DNA from: Mesobacillus jeotgali | Lineage (GTDB): Bacteria; Bacillota; Bacilli; Bacillales; Cytobacillaceae | DNA: 64,000 nucleotides | Direction: 5' to 3' | NCBI RefSeq assembly: GCF_031759225.1 | Contig: NZ_CP134494.1 | Location: 2,540,501 to 2,604,500 of the forward strand | In this document: positions 53,278 through 61,205 of the stretch, piece by piece | Layout: each line of letters begins with the position of its first letter | Position numbering within the stretch: the first letter of the stretch is position 1 | Notes under the pieces: generated by a model | Databases searched by the model: none | What the model saw: the letters and a program-made list of their open reading frames with translations, nothing else | Told to the model about the DNA's origin: nothing | Program-made: the position numbers and the translations under genes

Positions 53278-53463
53278 TTAATGCGAAGGATCTTTACGGT
53301 ATTTCTGCTTCATTTTTTTCAAACTTTCAAGTGTACGGCTGAAAAACCTTTCATTTCTATCTTGAGGTTCCTTTAAATAACTGCGCCAAATAAATTGACT
53401 AACTTCTTCAATCAGCAGCAATATCATGATCGGCAGCAGCAAGAGCCAAACCCAAGTCCACAT
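53278..53463 (-). CDS. Small membrane protein (61 aa)
   Basis: The ATG at 53463 has AAAGGAG 8 nt upstream. One N-terminal helix (MWTWVWLLLLPIMILLLIEEV) is followed by a highly basic cytoplasmic tail (LKKMKQKYRKDPSH). The function is unknown. It is separated from its neighbours on both sides by >100 bp of plain AT-rich sequence. Confidence 0.75.
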   Translation of the reverse strand: MWTWVWLLLLPIMILLLIEEVSQFIWRSYLKEPQDRNERFFSRTLESLKKMKQKYRKDPSH

Positions 53464-53594
53464 ATTTCAGGCTCCTTTCGAATGGATACATTATCCTATT
53501 CAGTTCCTTACCTCAAAATGTGTGAATGCTAAACATTAACTGCTCTTAAACTGCGGTCCATTTTAATAGGAGCTGATCAACATTTATACCTACG

Positions 53595-54170
53595 TTATTT
53601 TTTTGCTCTCTTTTCAAATCTTTCAGATAGATCCTCACGGTGGATGTAGATGATCGCTAATACAAGGACGCCGGCAATTAAAATAGGCAGGAGCTGTACG
53701 CCCAGGAAATAAAAACAGATTGGAAGCAAAACAAATGAACCCAGTCCAGCAAATGTGAAACTTTTTAAAACTGGATATAGCAATATAAAACCAATAACGA
53801 GGATGAGGGCTGACAAGGGTTCAAAAGCGATCATACCACCGATAAATGTAGAAATCCCCATGCCTCCTTTGAAGTTTAAGGTTATCGGCTTAACGTGGCC
53901 GAGAATGGCAAACCCTAATCCAACCAAGAATAATTCGGGTGATAAATTTAAATATTCACCAATCAAGACCACAAGCGCCCCTTTTAGTGCATCACCAAGA
54001 AAAGTAAAGACGAATGACACTTTTCCATGTACCCTGCCGGCATTCCTTGCCCCAACATTGCCACTTCCCTCAACTCTTATATCTTTTTTCCCAAGTATCT
54101 TCACCACGAAATAACCGGCCATCAAGCTGCCAAGAAGATACGAAATGAGAAGATAGCAAATAATAGTCAT
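53595..54170 (-). CDS. PlsY-like glycerol-3-phosphate acyltransferase family protein (diverged)
   Basis: The protein has 191 aa from the start at 54170, with five helices as in PlsY. Motif 1 appears as GSGNVGARNAGR (usual SGNxGATNxxR), motif 2 as GDALKG (intact), and motif 3 as KGGMGIST (usual GGKGVAT, so the Lys is replaced by Met). PlsY transfers acyl from acyl-phosphate to glycerol-3-phosphate. The changed motif 3 suggests a paralog with altered chemistry or another acceptor. It is not next to parE/parC, where the housekeeping plsY lies in B. subtilis. Confidence 0.82.
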   Translation of the reverse strand: MTIICYLLISYLLGSLMAGYFVVKILGKKDIRVEGSGNVGARNAGRVHGKVSFVFTFLGDALKGALVVLIGEYLNLSPELFLVGLGFAILGHVKPITLNFKGGMGISTFIGGMIAFEPLSALILVIGFILLYPVLKSFTFAGLGSFVLLPICFYFLGVQLLPILIAGVLVLAIIYIHREDLSERFEKRAKK

Positions 54171-54249
54171 GGCTACACAACCTGTCCTTACAATATTAAT
54201 AAAGTTTATTCGGTGTTAGTCCAACAAATTCCTTTATAAATTCCTCATT

Positions 54250-54283
54250 AAAAATCCCGGCCTTTAAAGACCGGGATTTTTCT
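54250..54283 (-). terminator. Intrinsic terminator, minus strand
   Basis: AAATCCCGG-cctttaaaga-CCGGGATTT with an A-run on the left and a T-run on the right is found between the MFS gene and the PlsY-like gene. It can terminate the MFS transcript. Confidence 0.8.
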
Positions 54284-54331
54284 AAGCTGATTTGGCACTT
54301 CACTCAAAAAGAAATTTGACTTCTGCATTCC

Positions 54332-55582
54332 TTATGCTTTTTGGACCGCCACATTGTTACTGTTGAAGTATCGTTTTTTCATGTAAATATAGAATAGTAA
54401 AAATACCGCTCCGGAGACCAACCGTAAAATTGATGCGAGATTCATAGCTGTATGGATTGAACTTAATTGGAGCAAGTATACTCCTACTTGCGGTGCGATA
54501 AAGCCAATAATCGCTAAAAGGATATTGTATTGAGCTATGAAGCTTCCGCGGTTTTGCTCCTTCGTCACTTCAAGAAGCTGATTAAATAACAGAAGCACTG
54601 TTCCCGAAACAAACAGACCAGAAGAAAAATTGACGAAGGTTAGATAATACATATTGGTTGAAAGTATCGTAAGGAATGGCGCTGATGCCATCCCAACAGC
54701 TGTTATCGCCAGCATTTTAGCATTGCTGTGCTTGTCAGCCATTCTTCCCCACCATTTGAAGCTGATGATTTGGCCTACCTGATTCGCCACTGTAATGATA
54801 CTGATCCAAAAACCCGTCATATGCGCCACTTTAATGTTATAGATATTGAACAAAGGCCAGGCTAACTGCCAGGCGAAGTTGAAAAACAACCCGCAGATCA
54901 AGAAGTAAATGAATGGTTTATGCTGGTATGCATCCCAGCCAAAATTAAACCGTTTCTTGTCTGTTACAATATCTTTCTTCGGCTCTATATGTCTATTTAA
55001 ATAGAAAATTTCCATAATCCCAAATAGAAATGCGAGAATGAAAAGTATTTGATATGGCAGCGGATTAGTTTTATCAAACCATTGCAGCCCGATTCCAATT
55101 AGCAATGTCGTAACCATACCAGCAATGGTCAGGATCCTGTTCCTCTCACTGAAGAAACCGCTTCTGCGGCTGTCTGAAATGAGATCCCCGATAAATGACT
55201 GCCAGCTAAGCATCGCGAATGATCCGGGAAGATTCATTAAACCAATGAGCAAAACAAACGCCCAGGCCCTGTACTCTTCCGGCAAATATATGACAAAGAA
55301 CATTCCAAGCAAAAATAAACGAGTGAACAAAATCGAGAGACTGGTGAACCTCTTTTTTTCCTGAAGCCTGCCCATGATCACTGTGCCGAGAATCATGGCG
55401 AACATGCCGACAATTTGGGGCAGAGAACTGATTAAACCAATTTGATAATTCGTAGCACCAAGGACCCCAATGGCAAACAAGGCAAAGTAGTTATTGCTCA
55501 TACTCATAACAACCGTAGAAGCCACACCGTTTATAATGCTATTCTTTTCATTCCTCTTTGTTATTTGTGAAGGACTTTCCAT
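54332..55582 (-). CDS. MFS transporter
   Basis: The protein has 416 aa; the ATG at 55582 follows GAGGG. It has twelve helices in two halves, with the A-motif-like GTVIMGRLQEKKR between helices 2 and 3 (~65-80) and the second-half equivalent KWWGRMADKHSNAK. It resembles the bacillus MFS group annotated as drug or sugar exporters; the substrate is unknown. It is followed after ~50 bp by a terminator. Confidence 0.87.
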   Translation of the reverse strand: MESPSQITKRNEKNSIINGVASTVVMSMSNNYFALFAIGVLGATNYQIGLISSLPQIVGMFAMILGTVIMGRLQEKKRFTSLSILFTRLFLLGMFFVIYLPEEYRAWAFVLLIGLMNLPGSFAMLSWQSFIGDLISDSRRSGFFSERNRILTIAGMVTTLLIGIGLQWFDKTNPLPYQILFILAFLFGIMEIFYLNRHIEPKKDIVTDKKRFNFGWDAYQHKPFIYFLICGLFFNFAWQLAWPLFNIYNIKVAHMTGFWISIITVANQVGQIISFKWWGRMADKHSNAKMLAITAVGMASAPFLTILSTNMYYLTFVNFSSGLFVSGTVLLLFNQLLEVTKEQNRGSFIAQYNILLAIIGFIAPQVGVYLLQLSSIHTAMNLASILRLVSGAVFLLFYIYMKKRYFNSNNVAVQKA

Positions 55583-55836
55583 GCATTCCCTCTTCTTTCG
55601 AATGATTCAAATTATTTTGGATACCGAAATATCCACCTAATTTTACTCCTTCTGGTTTTTGCTGGCAATAAGTTTTTTATTGGAAATAAAAACAAAAATC
55701 TTCTGTATATTTCACTTATTCGCATGGTATTTATTAAAGGGTACCTTTCTATGCGCTCTGGCTATGATTCATATTTTTTTAAATAACACGCTGGGACGTT
55801 ATTGTTGATTATTCATGTAGGTAAGAGAATTCATAA

Positions 55837-56018
55837 GTGGAGAATTTCCGGTTATTGTCAATAGAGACCCTTTTTGAGGCGGAAATAAGCGGAGATATTC
55901 CGTTTAATTGCAATAAATAAGCCAAACTAGAATGATTTTGATTGAATAAACGGAAAAACGACCCTTATTTTTAAGGAAATAAGGACCGTTACCAATTTAG
56001 GCGGAATTTTTCCGTTTA
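55837..56018 (-). repeat. Dispersed intergenic element, copy B (inverted relative to copy A at 12946-13128)
   Basis: Read on the minus strand it begins TAAACGGAAAAATTCCGCC and runs through CTTATTTCCTTAAAAATAAG, GTCGTTTTTCCG, and TCTCCGCTTATTTCCGCC to CAATAACCGGA, following copy A throughout. It contains the matching central hairpin (CCTTATTTcctt/AAATAAGG). Between 55583 and 55836 I see nothing else. Confidence 0.65.
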
Positions 56019-56060
56019 TTCCTCAAATATTGCCAACTCAAAATTTAGTTATTACAGAGC

Positions 56061-56088
56061 AAAAAAAAGGAGCACCAGGCTCCTTTTC
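56061..56088 (-). terminator. Intrinsic terminator of the 77-aa gene
   Basis: On the minus strand AAGGAGCC-tggt-GCTCCTT is followed by a run of seven T, just after the stop codon. Confidence 0.85.
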
Positions 56089-56094
56089 ATTTCA

Positions 56095-56328
56095 TTAAAC
56101 GTTCCTTAAAACCAATTTCAATCTGTTGTTACGCTCGCTTCTTTCCTCTTCTGTCACCAGATCATACTTTTTCAGCATATGGAATACTTCATTCAGAATG
56201 TCCTGAGTATGCTCTTCTTCAAAAAATTGATTGAACATAGGGTGAAATTCTTCCGGCAGGAATTCTTTTTGTGACTCGTATTTCTTCTGGACGTCTTCTC
56301 TACTGTGGTCGATTTTACATTCTCCCAT
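56095..56328 (-). CDS. Hypothetical protein (77 aa)
   Basis: The ATG at 56328 follows AAGGAGGGATCAAT. The soluble, helical, acidic protein has conserved-looking EFLPEEFHPMFNQFFEEEHTQ and a basic end (NNRLKLVLRNV). The pattern recalls small DUF-type proteins restricted to Bacillaceae, but I cannot name the family. It has its own terminator; a hairpin array lies upstream. Confidence 0.75.
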   Translation of the reverse strand: MGECKIDHSREDVQKKYESQKEFLPEEFHPMFNQFFEEEHTQDILNEVFHMLKKYDLVTEEERSERNNRLKLVLRNV

Positions 56329-56477
56329 ATTGATCCCTCCTTATATGTATATCATTAGAATACCAGACTCTCTTTGACTTTACCCAATACTTTTGCTATT
56401 ATCCCTTCTAATGCAAAGGAATACACTCCTCGAAACGTTTGAGATCCTTTTGATGCAGTGGATATTGTTTCCATCAG

Positions 56478-56673
56478 TACCCTTATACCGCTTACCCGCT
56501 CCTCATAAGGGTACCGTTCTTTCCCATAGATACCCTTATAACGCTTATCGGCTCTTCATAAGGGTACCGTTCTACCCCATAGATACCCTTATAACGCTTA
56601 TCCGCTCTTCATAAGGGTACCGTTCTATCCCATAGATACCCTTACACAGCTTAACCACTCTTCATAAGGGTAC
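56478..56673. repeat. Tandem hairpin array, four units of exactly 53 bp
   Basis: Units start at 56478, 56531, 56584 and 56637. Each carries arms TACCCTTAT…ATAAGGGTA around a ~14-nt loop (…CGCTTATCGGCTCTTC…), followed by CCGTTCTa-CCCATAGA. The arms are a separate sequence from the array at 28887, but the design is the same. It has no coding capacity. Bases 56330-56477 hold nothing recognised. Confidence 0.85.
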
Positions 56674-56758
56674 TTATCTCAATCGTTGGGTGCCTCACAT
56701 TATAGAACTCGTTTCTAATTTCATTCTTTAGGCCATGGACGACTAATGCGCCTTCAAT

Positions 56759-57499
56759 TTACCCGAAGTGCAATGTGAGAGAGAGCATGGATATCAAGCC
56801 AATGATAAAGGAATACGTTGGGAATTTAACATGATGATCCTCCTGGCTTTCTGGTATCAATTCTTTATAGATAACAAATAGCATTGCCCCAGCGGCAAAA
56901 CTCAAGCCATAGGGAACGAGACCATCCACTTCAGATGCAAGGAAGTATCCAATTGCTGCTGTTACTATTTCAACAGCCCCAGTAAAAGTAGCGATCAATA
57001 GGGCCTTCATTCTGGTCATTTCCTGATGGATTAAATAAAGCCCAACCAGGAATCCTTCCGGTGCATTTTGCAGGCCAATTGCAAAAGCAATGATTGCACC
57101 CAGATTACCTTCTCCGGTTCCATAACTTACCCCGACTGACAGTCCTTCAGGCAAGTTATGCAATGTGATGGCTGTAATGATGACCAATGTTTTTCGATCG
57201 ACACCTGATAAAAATTTTAAATCACTAGTATCCAGGTCTTCTGTCTTCGAATTGATAAAATTCAGAATAAATGTACCTAATAACATACCGAAGGATAAGA
57301 CCCAAATATTTGATGCTTTCATAGCTTCTGGTATCAAACTGAAGGTAGTCGCCGCCATCATAATCCCCGATGCATATCCGAGAAGCAATGACTTTAACCT
57401 TGATGAGACATTATTTAGAAATAAAACTGGGATCGCTCCTAGACCTGTTGCCATCGCCGAGATGACAATTCCCAAAAAAGCCTCTGCCATAATTTCCAC
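56759..57499 (-). CDS. ZIP-family metal transporter (ZupT-like)
   Basis: The protein has 246 aa. The GTG at 57499 (AGGAGG 4 nt upstream) is preferred over the ATG at 57490, but spacing is suboptimal for both. It has eight helices. The metal-site motifs are LHNLPEGLSVG (helix 4, ~113-123) and LQNAPEGFLVG (helix 5, ~142-152). The first has the His-Asn-Pro-Glu set; the second has Gln in place of His. It would import Zn2+, Mn2+ or Fe2+. No zur- or mntR-type operator was recognised upstream. Confidence 0.88.
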   Translation of the reverse strand: MEIMAEAFLGIVISAMATGLGAIPVLFLNNVSSRLKSLLLGYASGIMMAATTFSLIPEAMKASNIWVLSFGMLLGTFILNFINSKTEDLDTSDLKFLSGVDRKTLVIITAITLHNLPEGLSVGVSYGTGEGNLGAIIAFAIGLQNAPEGFLVGLYLIHQEMTRMKALLIATFTGAVEIVTAAIGYFLASEVDGLVPYGLSFAAGAMLFVIYKELIPESQEDHHVKFPTYSFIIGLISMLSLTLHFG

Positions 57500-57580
57500 A
57501 TAGCCTCCTATAATATAAAAGTAAAATACCTTTCCCTTTATATAAGGAATCTACACATGGAAAAAATTATCGTTTGTCAT

Positions 57581-57962
57581 TCACGGTGCTGCCAATTCAA
57601 CTTTCATACGATCAGGACCTTCAAAGAATACCGCATAGTGGTCTGATCCTCCTGCAAAAGGATGTCGATCTTGATAAAGGATAATATGGTTTCTTTCCTT
57701 TAATTTTTCCGTCATTTGGTCAACTTTTTCTCGAGATTCTGCACAAAAGGCGAGATGATTCAACCCGACCCGGGACCGGTGATATCCTGCATCAATAAAC
57801 TTTTCATGAGTTTGAACAAAAACCAAATAAGTGTCCATCGAGTTTTGGGGCTGGTTCTTAAGTGAATTGAACTATGAAGTATATCAAAAATGGGATATGG
57901 GTATCAGCTGGAAGTTTGAACTTTTTTTATATCGCTTAATTGATTTCTATATGGTGCAGCAT
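57581..57962 (-). pseudogene. VOC-family (glyoxalase fold) gene disrupted by a ~78-bp internal inversion
   Basis: The original start is still present: AGGAGG, 9 nt, then the ATG at 57962 encoding MLHHIEI. Downstream, LSDIKKS can be read after a 1-nt deletion. The next part of the fold (WGWFLSELNYEVYQKWDMGI, then SWKFE) is on the opposite strand, at about 57843-57920. The rest (TYLVFVQTHEKFIDAGYHR to the end at 57581, including FFEGPDRMKVEL) is back on the minus strand. Re-inverting the segment gives a continuous VOC protein of ~127 aa apart from 1-nt shifts. The gene is therefore dead. Confidence 0.85.
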
Positions 57963-58049
57963 TTTTCTTATCCTCCTGTACGAACCTGTATTGTATTTTG
58001 AATCCTGAGAAGGGCAACACTAGAATAAAATAATAAAGGAAGTTATGTT

Positions 58050-58562
58050 ATGTATCTTGCTATTGTAGTAGCGGTCCTTCTGGTGCTTGCTTATTTTTTT
58101 GTGGATTGGAACCGATGGAAGGATTTCTATCCAACGATTCAATTTTATATAATGTGCAATTTATTGTATAACTTCATATTCTTCAATCATACTTTATGGG
58201 CATATAATCCAAGTACATCATGGCTGAATCACTCAATCATTGATTTAACCTTCAGTTTGATCATTATCCCAATCATTTTAATGATTTATCTTAAATACAT
58301 TCCTAAAGCCTTTAAGAATGCGTTGTTCTATATATTAGCATGGGTAGCTAATTTTACTGTCACTGAATACTTTTTTCAAAGAGCCGGTTTGTTCATTTAT
58401 GAAAATGGTTGGGGCATCTTTAATTCAGCATTCTTTAATGTCATTATGTTCTCCGTCCTCGGCCTCCATTTTAAAAGACCTTTACATGCCATATTGCTAT
58501 CAATCCCAATTATAGCAATTTTACTTTTTTTCCATCATCCTTCATTCGGCGACTTGAAGTAA
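58050..58562 (+). CDS. CBO0543-family membrane protein
   Basis: The protein has 170 aa; the ATG at 58050 follows AAGGAAG. Five helices occupy almost the whole sequence; hallmarks are FVDWNRWKDFYPTIQFYIMCNLLYNF and the later TEYFFQRAGLFIYENGWG. The family is frequent in spore-forming Firmicutes; the function is unknown. It is monocistronic, with a short hairpin at ~58571-58590 after the stop. Confidence 0.85.
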   Translation: MYLAIVVAVLLVLAYFFVDWNRWKDFYPTIQFYIMCNLLYNFIFFNHTLWAYNPSTSWLNHSIIDLTFSLIIIPIILMIYLKYIPKAFKNALFYILAWVANFTVTEYFFQRAGLFIYENGWGIFNSAFFNVIMFSVLGLHFKRPLHAILLSIPIIAILLFFHHPSFGDLK

Positions 58563-58715
58563 TCAATCTACCTGAAGCAAATTGCTTCTGTTTTGATTCC
58601 GGACATGCATTGCTAATATAATAGAAAGAGGTTGTCAGCATCATTGATGATTGCATGCTCTGATCAATGATTTATCATTGATAGCTGGCCAAGATTACAG
58701 TTTACGGGAGAATTT

Positions 58716-59666
58716 ATGATACGTACAATTTCCGTTAGTCCTTCAGGTGATATTCAAACAGGTCAAAGCCTTGAGTCATTGGTATCAAACCCTGGTAATT
58801 GGTACTGGATTGATTTCAATGAACCTACAGATGAAGAGATCCAATTATTGAACTCTCCGCTACAATTTCACCCCTTATCCATTGAAGACTGTATCCATAC
58901 ACTTCAAAGGCCTAAGCTGGACTATTATGATGACTATCACTTTTTTGTTTTTCAGGCATTGCATGGAGAGTCTATGCAGAAAGAGGAGGTTGATCTATTC
59001 CTAGGACACAACTATATCGTAACGTACCATAGTGTCAGTACGAGTGAAGTGGATGAAGTCTGGAGGAGATTAGAGCACGCAAAGGTGCCTGGTGAGTGGA
59101 ACCCTTCTATTGTTCTTTATCATATTTTAGATAAGATAGTCGACAATTATTTTCCTCACGTCTACCGCATTGAAGATTTATTGAATGAAATAGATGAGAA
59201 TTCAGCCGACCGGTCGATGGAGGATCTGCTTGAAGATTTATTCGATACAAGACATGAATTGCTCTCATTGAGGCATACTATCACTCCAATGAGAGATTTA
59301 GTGTACAGGATGATAAATTCCCACCGCTTATCTGGAGTCCTGGAACAAAAAGAATATTTTGCGGATATCCATGACCATTTATTGAGGTTAGCCGAAAAAG
59401 TAGAGGCGAGTCGTGAATTGACAACAGACATCCGGGACGCCTATTTATCGATGAATTCACATGAAACGAACCGAGTGATGAAAGTACTTACAGTCATAAC
59501 AACCATTTTCATGCCGCTGACCTTCATCGCTGGGGTATATGGAATGAATTTCGAGAATATGCCTGAACTCTCCTGGCAATATGGTTACTTCGGAGCATTG
59601 TTCGCCATGTTTGCTATCGGAGTGACCATGTTCTTCTGGTTCAGGAAAAAGGGCTGGTTCAAGTAA
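58716..59666 (+). CDS. corA: CorA-type Mg2+/divalent cation channel, paralog 1
   Basis: The protein has 316 aa; the ATG at 58716 follows GGGAG. The N-terminal alpha/beta cytoplasmic domain (~1-150) and long stalk helix lead to two C-terminal helices with the signature YGMNFENMPEL (~278-288). It forms a pentameric Mg2+ channel. It ended at the terminator now split by the IS element. A second CorA paralog lies 2.8 kb downstream on the other strand. Confidence 0.93.
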   Translation: MIRTISVSPSGDIQTGQSLESLVSNPGNWYWIDFNEPTDEEIQLLNSPLQFHPLSIEDCIHTLQRPKLDYYDDYHFFVFQALHGESMQKEEVDLFLGHNYIVTYHSVSTSEVDEVWRRLEHAKVPGEWNPSIVLYHILDKIVDNYFPHVYRIEDLLNEIDENSADRSMEDLLEDLFDTRHELLSLRHTITPMRDLVYRMINSHRLSGVLEQKEYFADIHDHLLRLAEKVEASRELTTDIRDAYLSMNSHETNRVMKVLTVITTIFMPLTFIAGVYGMNFENMPELSWQYGYFGALFAMFAIGVTMFFWFRKKGWFK

Positions 59667-59788
59667 GAATTCCGCATCAACCCAAACAAAAAACCATTGA
59701 AGTTGATATTATCCCCTTTAAGTAGACATTCAAAAAAACCTCCATGGTACCATGGAGGTAAGAATGGATACTTGGAGGGGATTTTTCT

Positions 59789-60145
59789 ATGGCTAAGAAA
59801 GGACAACAGTTTCAACGTTATACAAATGAATTCAAACAGAAAGCAGTATTAACATACGTTAATGGATCTAAAAGTTATAAGGTAGTGGCCGAAGAGTTAG
59901 GGATCCGCAATTGTACACAGCTTAAAGTATGGGTAAAGAAGTGGATGAACGGACAGTCATTTGATGAGCGGCGTGGAGTATCAAACCCTTTAAAAGGAAG
60001 GCCACGTACTAACTTTAAAACGGTGGAAGAAGAAAGAGATTATTTGAAGGCACAGGTAGAATACTTAAAAAAGCAGTATCCAAATCTGGTAAAGGAGGAG
60101 AAGACATCACCCGTCAGGCAAAATATGAAATCATTGAAGGGTTAA
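59789..60145 (+). CDS. IS3-family transposase OrfA
   Basis: The protein has 118 aa; the ATG at 59789 follows GGAGGGG. An N-terminal HTH (YTNEFKQKAVLTYVNGSKSYKVVAEELGI, WVKKWM) binds the IS ends. A leucine-zipper-type helix (VEEERDYLKAQVEYLKKQYPNL) allows dimerisation. The heptamer A_AAA_AAG at 60067-60073 allows -1 frameshifting into orfB. Confidence 0.92.
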   Translation: MAKKGQQFQRYTNEFKQKAVLTYVNGSKSYKVVAEELGIRNCTQLKVWVKKWMNGQSFDERRGVSNPLKGRPRTNFKTVEEERDYLKAQVEYLKKQYPNLVKEEKTSPVRQNMKSLKG

Positions 60146-60969
60146 GGGGGAAATACCCTGTCACCTGGTTAATGGAAATCGCCAGAATCAAGCGTGCCTC
60201 TTACTATAAGTGGAAAGCAACTCTGCCACAACGCGAGGAAAGGTTCAAACAAGAACAGGATGTACGAGAACATATAATGGCCATTCATTTTATTCATCCA
60301 GAGTTCGGGCGTCCTCGAATAACAGATTGGTTAAAGGAAAGTGACTTTTTGATCAACCATAAAAAAGTGTACAGGTTGATGAAGGAGATGGGCATACAGT
60401 CGGTGATCCGGAAGAAAAGGAAACGCCATGGCCATACACCTTCAGTTATATGTCCAAATCGCCTAAAGAGAAATTTCAAAGCGGTGGGTCCAAATCAGAA
60501 AATGGCAACAGATATCACATATGTTTCTGACGGCAAAGAGTTTTATTACCTGTCGGTCATTCAAGATCTATTCAACAATGAAATCGTGGCATGGCAAATA
60601 TCCAAACGAAATGATTTAGAACTCGTATTAAAAACTGTTGATGAATGGACAAATAAAAAGGACGTAGCTGGAGCCGTTCTCCATTCGGATCAAGGCTTCC
60701 AGTATACGTCCAAGACATACAACAATAGGTTAGAGACATTCGGCGTCAAGGGCAGCCACTCTCGCAAAGGAAACTGCCTTGATAACGCATGCGTAGAATC
60801 ATTCTTCTCACATCTCAAATCCGAAAAGTTGTATATAGCACAGTGTAAATCAGAAGAGGAAATACGGCAAGCAATCGAAGAATTCATCTATCATTACAAT
60901 TACAAACGGACTCAAAAGAAATTAAAGAAACGCGCGCCGATTGAGTATCGACACGCGTTAGCTGCGTAG
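60073..60969 (+). CDS. IS3-family transposase OrfB (catalytic, expressed as OrfAB by -1 frameshift)
   Basis: The frame is open from the slippery site; the first internal ATG is at 60172. An HTH_21 domain (HPEFGRPRITDWLK) is followed by the DDE core: Asp in MATDITYVSDG, Asp in LHSDQGFQY and Glu in NACVESFFSHLKSE, with the closing RTQKKLKKRAPIEYR. It is the RNase H-like integrase (rve) domain for copy-out transposition. All three catalytic residues are present. Confidence 0.92.
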   Translation, partial: AVSKSGKGGEDITRQAKYEIIEGLRGKYPVTWLMEIARIKRASYYKWKATLPQREERFKQEQDVREHIMAIHFIHPEFGRPRITDWLKESDFLINHKKVYRLMKEMGIQSVIRKKRKRHGHTPSVICPNRLKRNFKAVGPNQKMATDITYVSDGKEFYYLSVIQDLFNNEIVAWQISKRNDLELVLKTVDEWTNKKDVAGAVLHSDQGFQYTSKTYNNRLETFGVKGSHSRKGNCLDNACVESFFSHLKSEKLYIAQCKSEEEIRQAIEEFIYHYNYKRTQKKLKKRAPIEYRHALAA

Positions 60970-61016
60970 CTTTTTTGTCTTGTCTACTTGACGGGGTCAT
61001 GACCAAGTTGAATGCT

Positions 61017-61205
61017 TCAATGGTTTTTTTCCTTTTGCTCTTCTTCTTCCTGCAAAGTTAAAAAATCCTCAACAAGGCATTTACTGCTTATGAACATTCC
61101 TGATAGGAAAGATGCAATGGTAACCGTGAAAGGAAAATAAAAATACGCTATCATTGAAGTGGCAATCGTCCACACTAGCCAGAAATATTTTTCATAATCA
61201 GCCAT
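61017..61205 (-). CDS. Small membrane protein (62 aa) coupled to SpoIIP paralog
   Basis: The ATG at 61205 follows GGAAGAGGTAA and overlaps the end of the SpoIIP-like gene by 8 nt. Two helices (WLVWTIATSMIAYFYFPFTVTIASFLSGMFI) are followed by an acidic tail. It is likely co-expressed with SpoIIP in sporulation. The IS lies 9 bp beyond its stop codon, past the 3-bp target duplication. The function is unknown. Confidence 0.78.
   Translation of the reverse strand: MADYEKYFWLVWTIATSMIAYFYFPFTVTIASFLSGMFISSKCLVEDFLTLQEEEEQKEKNH

Larger units (their letters stand above)
59704..61005 (+). mobile_element. Complete IS3-family (IS150 group) insertion sequence, 1302 bp
   Basis: Ends are TGATATTATCCCCTTTAAGT… and, read inward from the right, TGGTCATGACCCCGTCAAGT…; both continue AGACA and form ~30-bp imperfect inverted repeats beginning TG. 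It is flanked by the 3-bp target duplication AGT (59701-59703 and 61006-61008). A perfect 20-bp palindrome with CCATGGTACCATGG (59739-59758) precedes orfA. It carries orfA, a -1 slippery site and orfB, all intact, so it is probably active. Confidence 0.92.
59687..61028. terminator. Bidirectional terminator split by the IS element
   Basis: Left arm AAAAAACCATTGAAG (to 59702) and right arm CTTCAATGGTTTTTTT (61014-61029) are perfectly complementary. Without the IS and one copy of the AGT duplication they form a 13-15-bp stem with loop TTGAATG. It served corA on the plus strand and the 62-aa gene on the minus strand, whose stop codon lies in the right arm. Confidence 0.8.

Noticed and set aside
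56478..56673. CRISPR array
   Set aside because: The 53-bp units are repeated throughout, with no unique spacers and no cas genes.
57581..57838. Functional 85-aa VOC protein
   Set aside because: It has no RBS and lacks the first half of the fold; the true start at 57962 and the inverted middle show that it is a disrupted gene.
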